A DNA stretch of 64,000 bases. Source: Wolfiporia cocos. Lineage: Eukaryota > Basidiomycota > Agaricomycetes > Polyporales > Phaeolaceae. Numbering within the stretch: position 1 is the stretch's first letter; each line of letters begins with the position of its first letter. The notes below the pieces were generated by a model that worked only from the letters and a program-made list of their open reading frames with translations, was not told the origin of the DNA and did not search any database. The position numbers were made by a program, and so were the translations under genes. This document shows positions 47,930 through 59,934 of this stretch, piece by piece. Location: NCBI GenBank assembly GCA_029448655.1, contig JACCLO010000003.1:2542001-2606000 (forward strand), read 5' to 3'.

Positions 47930-48300
47930 CATGTGACAAGATCATGCAGCTTATATACATGAGGGCACTACCTAAGAACTATGTCTGCCCTAATGTAAGA
48001 GGTCTGTGCGCTGGGCGGTAATGCCCAGCATTTAGCGTATGGTGCCATAATGGCATGCTTCTAGATAGGTCACATGTTAGATGAGTCAGAGGTCCTAAGG
48101 CGTTAACACGGGGCTGCTGACAAGTCTATAATGACTGTAGTTCTAGTGACTTCCCGTAGATTTGAGAAGATTCTGAGGTTTGTGGCTAGGGGTACTGACT
48201 ACGTTAGATAGGACTTGTCATCGGACAAGTGGGAAACAATTTGTATAAATTCGGGAAAAAAATAGGAGAATGCCTAGAAAATTGTGACAGAGTGGCACGC
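47930..48300 (-). repeat. TGTCACA-family LTR fragment, opposite orientation
   Basis: Read on the minus strand the fragment begins TGTCACAATTTTC at 48289 and contains GCGCACAGACCTCTTACATTAGGGC and TATATAAGC in the order of the 46795 copy. No matching target duplication was found, so it is truncated or nested; another TGTCACAG start lies nearby at about 48460. Confidence 0.55.
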
Positions 48301-51300
48301 ACCTACCTTCAGGCACATGTGATCTATCTAATAGGTCAGGTGCTATGACATGAGCGAGATGACAAGGAGGGACGCTAGAAGGGGCAGGTGGCCACGTGAC
48401 CGTGGAAAGTCCTGTAATTACCCTAGAAAATAGCAGGGCAACACCACAGAATAAACTGTGACAGTAGCATCAACATCCTGCTCAGGAAAGAAAGTGCACA
48501 TCACATCTCCTTGCCAAAATATTCATTGTCTCTGAGCAACCTGTGCTACTAGCTGAAGAACTATCTCATCCCATTGTATGTCTCCATCATCAACTCTCTA
48601 AGTACTCTCATGCTACTCTTGCTAGTATCCAGCAAAATGCGAGATGACTTATCAGTGCTGGAGGTGGCTTATCAGTGCTGGAGGTACTTGCCAATCAAGG
48701 AAGGATCCTGTCTCTGTAGATAAGCACTGATAAGATCAACAGCAGAGTGGCATTCAATCACCACTCTGAAAGCATCTTATAAGCGTCAGTCAAACTCAAC
48801 GTGTGACTGGTAAACTAATCACCAGACTGGTATAGAATTGTCATTTAGTAGTCAGGCTGGCATATGAATTGCAAGAAGCAGTCACAGCTTACCTATGTAG
48901 ATATACTGTAACCTGTGGCATGCGCCACATAATGCGGCATGCACTGTAACAGTGCGTTATGTGCTTTGTAAAGGTGAAATGTATACATTGCCTTCAAGAC
49001 ACACAGCCTTCGAATGTTATGATACATTCTTACTATATTCTACTATATTCCACTATTCATCGACTCTATCTTCTACCAGTGCACAAGCTATGACTTGTAG
49101 ATGAGGCGCCTCAAGTTGACATGACATAGTGCTGATGACACAGCTCCCATCCACTTTCACATTGCTTGTCAGCCACAATCCCGTTATGATAGCATTGTTA
49201 CCTAGATTGGCAGAATTACTACATCTGATGTCATTTTGTGTCAGTGGCTTCATTTAGGTTCTTTCACTCATTCTGTCACCTCTTCAACTTTGTTCCCAAG
49301 CCACACATAATGCGCTCACAATGAATTGGCACACACATACATCTTCTCCCACTTATTCTTGTATCTGCTGTGACTTCAAGCTTTAGCGAGCCTAGCCATC
49401 CCTTCAAATGACTACATGCAAGGCTAGGTCATCCCTTGTAAGCACAACTAGTTGTTTAGTTTTTGAATTTGATTCTGGATGTCTAGTCCTATCTAATACA
49501 TGGCTATTCACCATCCCATTGCACATATATAGACCATTATTAGTGGTGCAAGCATGGGAGATGGTATCAATGGGCCACTCAAGAACACGTTCTCCTGATT
49601 TCTGCCAGGTGGGTGCCTCCGCCTGCTCTCCCATTCATGGTACCACTGCTGGGTGGAATACCTGTGCTCGTGCATCATGAGGGGGCTCTGAGAATGACAG
49701 GTAAGCATATTAATTGTGTTTGCAACAAAAATGCGACTATCTTACCTTTGCAGACAACCCCACGACATCTCTACACAAGACCTGCACTGGTCACAACCTC
49801 TCCCACTGCCGCACTCACTGAACTTGCTTTGCACATACCTCTCTCCACCTTGAGCCCCTCACCTTTGGTGGACTCCCTGTCCTCGGTGGACCCCTTGCCC
49901 TTGGCTTCTGGAACTCTTCTGATGCCTAGATTTTGTGACCCTAGTGCCTGTCCCACTCTTGCAGGCCCATGCCGCCTCACTTCTCCCTGACACTCCTTCA
50001 TGTCCGCAGAGGTAACACTCCTCCATGCCTCCGTGACCATCATGGATGCTCCCCGCCCTCCCTGCCTGTCAAAGGACCTCCGCCACCCACATGGTGCCAT
50101 CAGGACCCCGCCAACCCTGCTGTCCTCATTGTCACTGCACCCACGTTCGCTCCCCACCCGCCCTCTGCCGCCACTGCCGCTACCTCTGCTGCCACCACCA
50201 CCTCTGACATCATGCGATGTCTCCGCCGCATCCACCGACGTCACCTGCAGCACGTCACATAAGAATCACCACCCACTCCCTCTGCCTTCCTCCACCGCAT
50301 GTGCTGGCAGTTGCACACGCTGCCGCCACTATCGCCCCCACAACACACGTTCGCTCCCCGCCTGCCCGCCACGGCCCCCAGCCCACTGCCACCACTGTGT
50401 GTCTGCATGTCCCACTGCTGCTCTTGGATCAGTAAGTCATGTGCAATCTTTTCCATCCCTCTCTCTTTTAATTACTAACCCACCCTGTGTAGGAACTGTG
50501 CATTGTACTAAATGTACTGGACCCTCCATACTGGCTCCCTAACGTGCACTGGCACTGCCCTGCTTCCATTCCCCCAATATCCAGCATTTTCGCTCTTTCT
50601 GTAGTACTCATTATGTAATCACGTACAATAGATGTATTCTGACATACCTCAAGTGCCCCAATTATATCATCAGTCTGGGCAATTTGTCCCAATATAATGT
50701 CTGAGTGAATACTGTCTGCCCCATGGTAGATCAGCAGGGCTGGCAACTGGTGGCTCTTTCACCAGATGCCTCTGCAACTGTGCAACAACTCACCAGATGC
50801 CCCTGTGGGTTTCCAAGTATTCACCAGATGCCACCCACGACTTTGCAACTATTTACCAGATGCCCTGGTATTTTCCCAGATGTCCAAATACAAAACATAT
50901 TTTATCGGCCTAAACCAGTCTGATAACGTTTACCAGTCTGACGTCGCTTATCTATGCTTATCTACTATCTCGCCTCTTGCTGATGTAGATCTACAGCCTT
51001 TCAAAGCTGTGCTCCGATGTTTTGATGGATTGCTATCTCCTCCTAGGATATTCAGCTAAAGTACATTGTAATTATCTCAATCATTTATCTGTTCACTTTT
51101 CAACAAAACGTTTGGAGCAGAATTTCATTAAACTTCGAATAGCTTACGCTGTGATGCACCCGATGCAAGGTTTTACACAAAATAATTTATGTATGAAAAT
51201 TTTATTCTTTAAATTATTCCTATCACTTTATCTCACTGAGACGAAGCATGAATCATTTTATCCGGGGAGCCTTTACGTCTGTGCCATCTCACTGTGCGTG

Positions 51301-51844
51301 CTAAGCTCGTGCCGGGTGCGGCACTGTTGTGGCGCATGATAGACGCCAGACACCCGGAGTTTGCCCCTCCCCTACGGTTGCCCCTCCACACGATGAATCC
51401 ACCACACTGTAGCGGGGTCCCTGGTGGGCAGTAAGGCATGGCCGTGGTCCAGCGCGACCTTAACCTCAACATATTATGCCTCCGGATCCCCGGCAGCCAA
51501 TATAACGTTGAATGAACAACGAAATCAACTTGATGTAATGTAATAATTGGGATGTTATGCAGGGGCAATAATGCAGAATGCAAAGTATTTAGTTCCTAAT
51601 TGATTATATATCAAATAACACGCCAATGTATTGATCCCTGAGGCTATCGATGTAGTTGCTTGCAGCACTTCCATGCTTTAGTCGATAATGGCGAGGTGAG
51701 ACTGAATATATGATTTAGTTACTATGGGCAGCAAATCACGCGTTACCCAGTCATTTCATATTGCGAGGCCCAACGATGAATGATAGTCTAGAGACATACA
51801 ATATACGCCAGGTGACTATGCATCTAACTCAGCCAAACAATGTT
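48300..51844. other. Repeat debris and unassigned DNA
   Basis: A block near 48.9 kb (CTGTAACCTGTGGCATGCGCCACATAATG) resembles one near 20.7 kb. The word CACCAGATGCC recurs at irregular 35-45 bp spacing around 50760-50900. The C-rich stretch 49.6-50.4 kb gives Pro/Thr-rich frames without family motifs. I see no gene. Confidence 0.4.
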
Positions 51845-53510
51845 TTACTCTTCTTCGTCAGATGACATATACGCTGCAGCATCAGGCTGTTGTTCAAGCG
51901 GTGATGGGGTGCGGAATGATATGGTGTTTTGCACTTCTCTGACTGTTACGGTATGGATTATTGAGGGATCGATAGGGTCAAAGCATGCTTCTCGAAGATC
52001 TAGCATCAGGCGTGAGATCAATATGGGAGTGATGCTGCCCTAGGTCAATCATTGGTAAGTAGCTACAGAGTCATAGGGACATACGCGTTGGGAAGATTCG
52101 CAAAATCAATTGCAGTATACAATGTATCCATGGCTAATCAACGTACTTTACCAACACAACTCAAACGACCACATGCCTTTGGTCTGTCGGTTACGACCGT
52201 AACAATGTTTAACGCCCGAAGTAGCCTTAAATTTAGTGAATAGGCAGCTGCAAGGCGTATCTCTGATGTTTCTACTAACAGAAAGTATATGGATCTTGGT
52301 TTTCAGAGGTCCTAGTTAGTTCAGGGACAATGCACCTACTGACACTATTACTAAACGTACCGTCTTTCACTATAACTTGAACAAGCGCTTTCTCAGGAGC
52401 CGAGCGAGCTACGCTAACGGTGTACCTTCCGAGATTGAGCCATGTCACAAGGATAGCCAGAGCATCTGACAGGATAAGACAGATGCGCGTAGCCATTGCC
52501 ACTACAATAGAAATAGATTATCAACACGCAGCCATAATGTGCCTGATATTGTACCCAAATACTGACATCTGTATATGAACAAGTCAGTATGTAGACTTAT
52601 GTTGAGTTCGTAGGAGGATGAAGCATACGATGTATAAGTTGATTCAGACATTTTGGACAGCTGAACCGCTGCATCAGCCGTAATGATCAAGACTGAGGTT
52701 CCCGCGATCGCCTGCAGAACAAGTAATGGTCATGTTAGATAAGGAAAATAAGTAGCTGGTGTAAATTTCTCACCACATTGAACACGAGTGGAGTAACTCC
52801 AAGAACAAGCGTTAACATTGCTAAAACCCAGCTTCGATTGGACACAGCATATACACGGAGTACCGAGAATGCGGGCGTGTGAATGGCATGATCGCTCAGT
52901 GATCAGGCAAATGGACGTGCTGACCGGCCCATACTGCCAAAGGTGCTGCAGATGTGCAAAGCGTTAGAATCATCAGTCTCTCGCTGAATGTTTTCGATGT
53001 TTTGCATGTCAATTACCAGCATCACCGAACGGTTCAAAAACAATTCACCTCTAGTGAGCAGAAGAATCACTGAGAAACTCAAGTCAGAAAGATCATAAGG
53101 TGACCTACTACAGCTGGAGAGAATGTCGCAAGATCGAGGAAAAACGAGACTGCCAGGGAAATCATCACGCAGCGGTTGGCAACAAATATGATTGTAGCAC
53201 TTCTTCTACCGTTCAACCACACGTATTGGACCTCTTGCACCAATGTGAGTATGTAGTCGTAGACAAGCAAAGCTGCACAATAGTCTATATGCATAACCAC
53301 TGAGAGGATACTACACTCACTGGCTGCCGCAGCACTCAACCAGCTTCCTATGGTCCTATGACGACTGACATGTTCATCGAGTTCCAAAGCATTGGTATTC
53401 AATACACTCACTCTTGACGGTACTGAAGAATCAGTGTATTGTCGCTGTGTGACATTTTGAGACTTAATGCTGTGGAGCTGGTTGGTGATGAAAGGCTTCA
53501 GTGGCACCAT
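51845..53510 (-). CDS. DUF6533-type multi-span membrane protein, exon structure partly resolved
   Basis: Minus-strand exons carry, in order, AALLVYDYILTLVQEVQYVW with FVANRCVMISL (about 53.1-53.3 kb), SVLRVYAVSNRSWVLAMLTL ending LGVTPLVFNV (about 52.8 kb), AIAGTSVLIITADAAVQLSK (about 52.7 kb), ATRICLILSDALAILVTWLN through LVQVIVKD (about 52.4 kb), ALNIVTV (about 52.2 kb), and a last exon 52039-51845 with SITPILISRLMLDLRE and an acidic tail ending DEEE. This order and spacing match the DUF6533 family of basidiomycete membrane proteins as I remember it; function unknown. The start is uncertain, and one junction near 52.2-52.3 kb needs a weak splice site, so partial decay is possible. Confidence 0.6.
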
Positions 53511-53569
53511 TGACAGCGGAGACCATGCATCTTTTTATCGAGCTAGGGTCACTGTATGAAGACAATGCT

Positions 53570-55892
53570 AATTTCGTGTGTGGCCACCCTGAGACCGCAC
53601 CTTGTCATACTTCTGCTTCAATTCAAAGCTACCGCGTTTCATGATGTCGAATGATTGTGCCTCTATCAGCGATATCTCGAGCGGCGGGGTCCTCGACCCG
53701 CGTGGGGCATTGTATGTGACTAGCACTAGTGAGCGGACTAGATCAATAGGTGGAGTATCAGTCAACCATTTAAATAATTTTTAGGAAGCTGAAGCGCCCG
53801 ACAAAACCATACATGACTCAGCGTTTCGCGTGTAGACGCAGGTAGATAATGGACGGCATATAATTATGGCATCCAATAAAGGAAAATTAAGTTGTGTGTT
53901 CATGAACAGGATATTTCTGCAAAGTGCACGGCATACTCGACCGATCATCGATCAGTACCGACACAATCGAATGGGGCCATTCGTTCCGATCTTCAACATG
54001 TGGCGAAAGTAAACATGTGGTGCTAAAGGCTGTCTTCTGCTCTCAACTCGCGGGAGACCTATGAAGTGGGAATGCGATGTACGGGCCTTTGTAAACCTTC
54101 CTATTGACTGCTCTCAAGGAATGGATCTCCGCACAGTGCAGATGTGAATGGCCAATCACTGATGGTTACCGTCTGGCATTTTTTAAGTTCATGTGCGATG
54201 CTGCCCGTGAGACAATAATCCCACAACCACGTCCTCACCAGGAAGCTTATTCATCTTTGACGCCCGCTGAACCTGCATCAATGGTTCATATGATTTGTTG
54301 AGTTTCAATAGGCACACAGATGCAGCGACTAAGCTGGAACACACTCACGCCTTGTACACACAAGTCGGAATCGCACGGAAGCTGCTTTCTCAGCACCATT
54401 CAAGGGAGACGGTCTCCAGGCATGTGGTCACGCCGCTGAGCAACCGTGCAATTCATATGTCATATGGCGATCAAGTCTGAAACAGATGATGAACGACTGA
54501 CACGTTTGGATGAGAGATCCTGCTTACACCACAAGCAATGCAATGTGCGATTGTGAGCATATTCAGCAACACCCGCAACATCGCATCAATCACGATGGGT
54601 TTATCTGGACTTGTAAAGAAGGACATTAGTCAGCCACCACAAACCGCAAGGAGCGACTAAGGGACGCATAAACGTGAGACTGGACATAATGGGATTAAAC
54701 CACGGAGGAGATGTTAGTCACCCGCCGATGCAAGCGTAATCAATGCTGTGACGCATATGTGGCTAGGTCAGCGAAGCTTTGTCCGTTTGAAGAGGAATCG
54801 GAGAAAGCGGTGATAACTCACGAACCTGAGCACCCGCACGACTGCGTAGGACCTCCATATTTTCCCATTCGCGGAACCATGCTCGTGAATGCGCCACGAC
54901 GTGAACTTTGGACTATGTGCCATACACTAATGAATGAATGAACTTCTCCAGAGTGATACTGCTATGATCAAACACATGACTGGAATGTATACAATGTGCT
55001 GAACAAGATGAAACCCCTCCATGACCTCGGGCGTCATAGGAGTGCATCCGAGTACGTTTGGTGTGAGATGAAGTGCCGGTTGCAGCAAGGTACCGGCTGC
55101 ACTTCCTGCAGGACTGGCGAAGGCTATTCAACGGCGCACTAGCATAGTCCTCATCGTTGTGTCACACACTTACCCTATCCATGGTCAGGGAACGCCATGG
55201 TTGGACTAGAAGTCATCGTATGCAAACATATCATTATGAATGGTAGTTGATGCACAGCAAGCACCGCTTCGTTGGGACCCGAGTGCTGAGCTCATGGGAA
55301 TGCTGTGGAGCTATACAGTTAGTTCGCTTGGGAATGCAGCACTTCATTAACCTTCAGAGGATACAGCTGGTATACTTTCTCGCCGCGGCACCGTACACAA
55401 TATGATGGCACACACTAGCACAGCTAAACCCGAATTAGATGTACATCGCGGCGTACCAGCAGCGGGGATAGGTTCGTCGTCAACAAAGGTTTGCGAAACG
55501 GGGGTGTTTGAGGGGCGTCTATGACGGAGGCACTCCCACAATATATGCCTTTAGGCATTGATTGAAACCAGCTCAGGACCGAGTAGCTCTCACGAAAGCG
55601 TCGAATAGGAGTGGCCTGTTTTCCTGAAGCCGAGTGGCTTTGGATATCTACACAATCAGGCTATGAGTTCGCGTGTTTCAAGAAACCATATACGGAGTAG
55701 GGTCCTAGAGCACCTCAGATTTTGAGAACAGCATTGCCACAGCAATATTCGTATGGTGGATTATAAGCGCCGGAATGTGCATCCTTACGTAAGCCAGTAA
55801 GGCGAGGAACTCGCGACGGAGGCTTGTCAACGGCGCATCCGTCTGTATAATCCCCCCAACATTAGTTTACGACTCGAAACGTATCCGTCGTC
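53570..55892. other. Unassigned stretch before MKT1
   Basis: A 65-codon minus-strand frame at 53568-53765 starts MTDTPPIDLVRSLVLVTYN, just upstream of the DUF6533 gene; it may be a leader exon or chance. The rest contains only short frames without motifs; the last few hundred bases should hold the MKT1 promoter. Confidence 0.35.
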
Positions 55893-58672
55893 ATGCCAAT
55901 CAAGCACTTTGACGGTAATTGCCAGCAAAGTCGGCGGGGCACACGCAATTCTCGCTAACTAGTCTTCGTTCATTGCCACAGGCTATCTCTCGGAGCGCAA
56001 GCACCTAGAGAGTCATTCTCTCGCTGTACTGTCCGAATCGCGTCTAGGCATTGACGCGTCTTACTATCTATCTTCGCTACTGGACAACGCGCCTTCTCGC
56101 GAATCACTTCTGGCAGCTACAGGAGGGCTCCCGCTTGCGCTGACAACGCGAATCGAGTCTGACTTGCGGATACTTGAAAAACTACATATTAAGCCTGTTT
56201 TTGTCTTTCCTGGTCTGCTTCCAAATCGCCGCTTCAAACAACAACAGCATCACCTTCAGCAAGAATACAACGATGCGTGCCGAGACCGGCGAGAGGCATG
56301 GGCGAAGTACGAGGAGGGCCAGGAGGAGGCAGCGACGAAACTGTTTGAGAACAGGAGCAATCTGCTGCAGTGGGACTTGTGGAAGATAGTGTTACGGGTT
56401 TTCAGACATCGCAACGTGGAGTTTGTCGTGGCACCATATGTCGCATGGGCACAGGTGCGTGTCAATTGACCCGACGTGCTGGACGATCATCCTGAGTATA
56501 ACTACAGCTGATATACTTACAACGGCATACCAAGTCATACATTCACGCCATCTTCGGCCCGACCGACACACTATTGTATCCAGGAGTCGAAAAGGTGATC
56601 ACATCGCTGGACCTCACATCATCCAGCCCGTCGTTCACATATGTCTCGAAACGAACAATCCTAAACGACCTGGGCATCTCAGACGACCAGTTCCTAGATG
56701 TCGGCATTCTCGTCGGTTTCGACCATTCAATCCCCTTCCCTCCGACCATTCATGAACAAGCGCTCAAGGCAACCGTGGACATGGTTAAATACTATAAGTC
56801 TGGACATGCAGCCGTGCTGGCATTTTCGGAGCACCCTCAAGTCAAGTCGCTGCAGTATCATGATCATTTCGCGCGGACGCGCTCTATGATCAAATACTCA
56901 TTGATCCTGAGCTCTGAAGGGACGGTCATCCCGCTTCCCTTGGCAATAACAACCCCGCCGCAGCACGGCCACCAGGGTCACCATCCCCATCATCCTACAG
57001 CAAATGACATTCCTCAGGATCTCCACGAGATCTTCACTAACCGCCTGCCCGATGAAATATACTTCTACCTTTCACGCGGGCTCTTGGGCCCACAAGCTCT
57101 GGTATGGCTCACTACAGGGCAAATCATCGAAGGGCCTCCGCTTGACAATGGCGAGACTACCGAGTATCGGCGGTTCGTAAAAGAGGTTATCACGGACGGA
57201 CAGACTGGTCCGCGAGCGACCGCACTGGCGCTCATCTCGGGCGTGACGCACTCGTTCTGGGCGAAGCAGAAGGTCACCGGACACTTTTGGTTCGAGGCTG
57301 CGCCAGGCAAAGCCATCTCGCATATGTCGACGCAGACGGCGCAGCTTGCGGAGCGAGTTGTCAGTTGGAAGGTGCCGTATGTGGTCGTCGAGGAAGAGCT
57401 GAGACGACAGAATGTGAGTCCAGCCTCGTGTGTGACTATCAGAGGCTGATGCGGTCCGTACCTCGCTATGCCGCCGGCTGTAGTCGTCGACGATCGATTT
57501 CGCACTTTGTCTCAGTGCCACAGGCACGGAGAAACTTGCCGCGCGGACAAAGACCAAAAGCGGGACGACCTCGGTACCGCTCGACAAGAAAGATGAGATC
57601 GTGGCGAATGTGATTTGGCGTTTCCTCGAATTGCGCGGGTGAGTTCTGCCGTTCCAGGATGGTTCATGTGGGTATCATCAGGACGAGCTGTTGATGCCTG
57701 TTGAAACAATCAGGTTCCTGCTGAACACTCACACGCATTCGCCCCTGGCTCGCGCCATGCATGCTGCCATTCGGACAGCTCGCCTGAACGACAAATTCCA
57801 AGACCCATTATATCTATTTCTGGAATTAGTAAGGGCAGGGGTCATGCACGGCCACTTGTGGTCCGGTCAGGCGTTCAGCGGTGGGCCCAGTTTCGGTACC
57901 GGTACGCTGTATTCCCACAGATCATGAGGGCGATGATGATTCTGACGATGTCCCCTAAAACTCATAGATGAAGAGAAGTCGAGCATGTTGCTGGTGATGC
58001 GCGTGCTGAGCATCGTCCCATTGAACTACAAGGTGTGTTCTAATCTTAAATGGTGGCGCAGATTGCCAACTTTCTCCGTCTGAGTGCCTAACTGATCATG
58101 CCTGATAATCACTCACAGCCGCAACCATGGTCCGCGCCTTTGTCACGCGAACTGCTCGTGTTCAACTCATTCGTGCGATCACTCACACGGGCTTTGCGGA
58201 CACTATTGGAGGTGACCTCACTGAACATGCTCCTTCGACATGACGCGCGGCAGACCCGCGACGATTATCTTGACATCAATCTGTCGCTCCCCTTCCAGTC
58301 GGAAGTCAACACGGGCTTCGGCGTGCTCGCTAAGGTCTATCTTGACGCGCTGATTCACTTCAACAATCGGCAGCGAGTACGCGACCCCAACGCGGAGGGT
58401 GTGCGGGAAGCTAAACAGATGGCGCTCGAAATCTGCGAGGAGACATTCCCGGGAGTGAAGAACCCCAAGATGGAAGTCGAGCGTGGCTTCCGCTTCTGGG
58501 ATGTGGTACGTTTGCCGCCCACCGCAGAGAGTGCCGCGCTGACCGTCTGTCGAAAATCCTCTTGCAGACGCTGGCGGCCATGAGGATACTGCATTCCGAA
58601 GGCGCCGCGCTACGGGAGGTGATCGACCAGTTCGAAGCAGCTGAGGCGTGGCTGGCGCCGATGAGGCCCTAA
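55893..58672 (+). CDS. MKT1: Mkt1 homologue, XPG-like post-transcriptional regulator, 755 aa
   Basis: Eight exons join in frame: 55893-55914, 55982-56454, 56535-57413, 57484-57638, 57714-57895, 57968-58032, 58119-58505 and 58568-58672. The protein starts MPIKHFDGYLSERK. The XPG-like N-terminal region includes SRLGIDASYYLSSLLD, RILEKLHIKPVFVFPGL and FVVAPYVAWAQ; the following segment has YPGVEKVITSLDL and DDQFLDVGILVGFDHS. The Mkt1-specific C-terminal half has WSAPLSRELLVFNSFVRSL, DYLDINLSLPFQSE and FPGVKNPKMEVERGF. Family knowledge: yeast Mkt1 has a nuclease-like fold without nuclease function and works with Pbp1 on mRNA stability and translation in the cytoplasm. Length and motif order fit a complete, intact gene. 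The very short first exon was chosen because it restores the conserved MPIKH start. Confidence 0.95.
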
Positions 58673-59198
58673 ACTCCCACCGCGGGCGCGATTGGCAATA
58701 GGGTGAGCCGGCTCTGCAGAGGTGCTGCCGAGGCGCTGGCGGGTGGTGGGGGTGTTGGCCAATGGCTGGCCGCGGGCGGGTGCAGTGTTGACCTGGGCGG
58801 ACATGTGGCTAGTCTGTTGCATCTTGGTTTCGGCAGGCAATATCGCGACTTTTGGAGGCTCCGAATGCATGTGCAATGGCGCGCTCAGATGGGAAAGGGA
58901 GGGACCAGACGAGCGGCATAAGCGCGCAGGGTAGGCTAGCATGAAACACGTGCAGAAATCGCGATGTGAGAGTGGGAGCCGAGAAGCATGGGAATCTAAG
59001 ATAGAAAATGATCTTGATTCCGGGTCGTAAGAGAGAAAAATAATTATGGCGGATCTTGTCGCGTCGGATGCACACTTCGTTTCCTTTTCCGGCGAGAGGA
59101 AACTCTCAGCCTCCTCTAGCGATTAAATATGCCTCCTTTCTCCTGCAGCGCCATCTTCCCTCCCGCTCCCCCGCCTCTCCTCCCTGTCTCTCCTCACC
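58673..59198. promoter_or_regulatory. MKT1 3' region and promoter of the zinc-finger gene
   Basis: The last 60 bp before the ATG at 59199 is a C/T-rich tract (CTCCCCTCC-type), common in fungal promoters near the transcription start. An AT-rich GATTAAATATG word lies at about 59121. No other feature was seen. Confidence 0.45.
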
Positions 59199-59934
59199 AT
59201 GTTCCAAACCGCGCCTGAGTCTTTCCCGCTCGCTCATGACGACTCCCTCTTCGTACCCAAGGCCCTGCAGGTCATTCAGCTCACCGAGGTCCCGCCACCT
59301 CCCCGCGTGCGGCCTGCCGCCATTACCGCCAGCTCGCTGGCATCTTCCTGCTGCACGTCCTCCTCGGACGATTCGGAGGACGAGTCCGCATGCTCCTCCT
59401 ACTGCTCCTCGGACCCAGAGGAGGAGGAGTCACGCCAGGCCAGCCCGGACGACACGTACAAGACGCGTCTCCACCGCGTCCTGGTGTGGCGCGAAAAATT
59501 GGCGAAGGCCATGGGTGCCTCCATAGCCGGTCTGTCCATCTTTCGTTGCTCTTCACACGCCCGGCTCACACACGCCGTTGCTAGCGTCGCCAACGTCGCC
59601 CCCGCGGCCAGCACCCACGCCACTGAAACGGAAGGCACCCCTTGACTCACGCGAGCCGGACGATGACGATGCAGTGCGTGCATTTTGCTGCCTAGTTCCC
59701 CCCGAGTGGCCCCCTCACAATGCCCTATGACAGGCGTCCCATTCGTCCAAGCGTTCGCGCTCGGGCTCTTATCGACTGCAGACGTCCCAGTGGACGCACC
59801 GGCGGCTGAGCGCGCATTCCTGCCCCGCGTGCGACGAGTCCTTCTCCACGCGGCAGAGTCTCGAGCAGCACGGACAGGAGTCCTCTCCCAACGACGCATG
59901 TCGCACAGCCGTCGAGTACGGCTTCGAGCCATGA
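59199..59934 (+). CDS. Small zinc-finger-like protein, 201 aa
   Basis: Exons 59199-59514, 59585-59673 and 59734-59934 join in frame through short introns (GTGCCT...CTAG and GTGCGT...ACAG). The N-terminal half has a Ser/Cys-rich acidic run (SSCCTSSSDDSEDESACSS, SSDPEEEESRQ) followed by YKTRLHRVLVWREKLAKAM. A basic linker (LKRKAPLDSREPDDDD, SSKRSRS) leads to a C-terminal finger: Cys165, Cys168, His181 and Cys191 in C-x2-C-x12-H-x9-C, then a TAVEYGFEP end. The finger is C2H2-like but ends in Cys. I recall uncharacterised agaricomycete proteins with the same acidic run and NxAC..AVEY.FE ending. A nuclear DNA- or RNA-binding role is plausible but not shown. Confidence 0.82.

Noticed and set aside
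49600..50550. Pro/Ser/Thr-rich plus-strand frames as a secreted or cell-wall protein
   Set aside because: No signal peptide, no consistent frame, and surrounding sequence is repeat debris.
53568..53765. 65-codon frame MTDTPPIDLVRSLVL as the first exon of the DUF6533 gene
   Set aside because: The apparent 3' splice site leads straight into TGA in the required phase, so I could not join it; left as unassigned.
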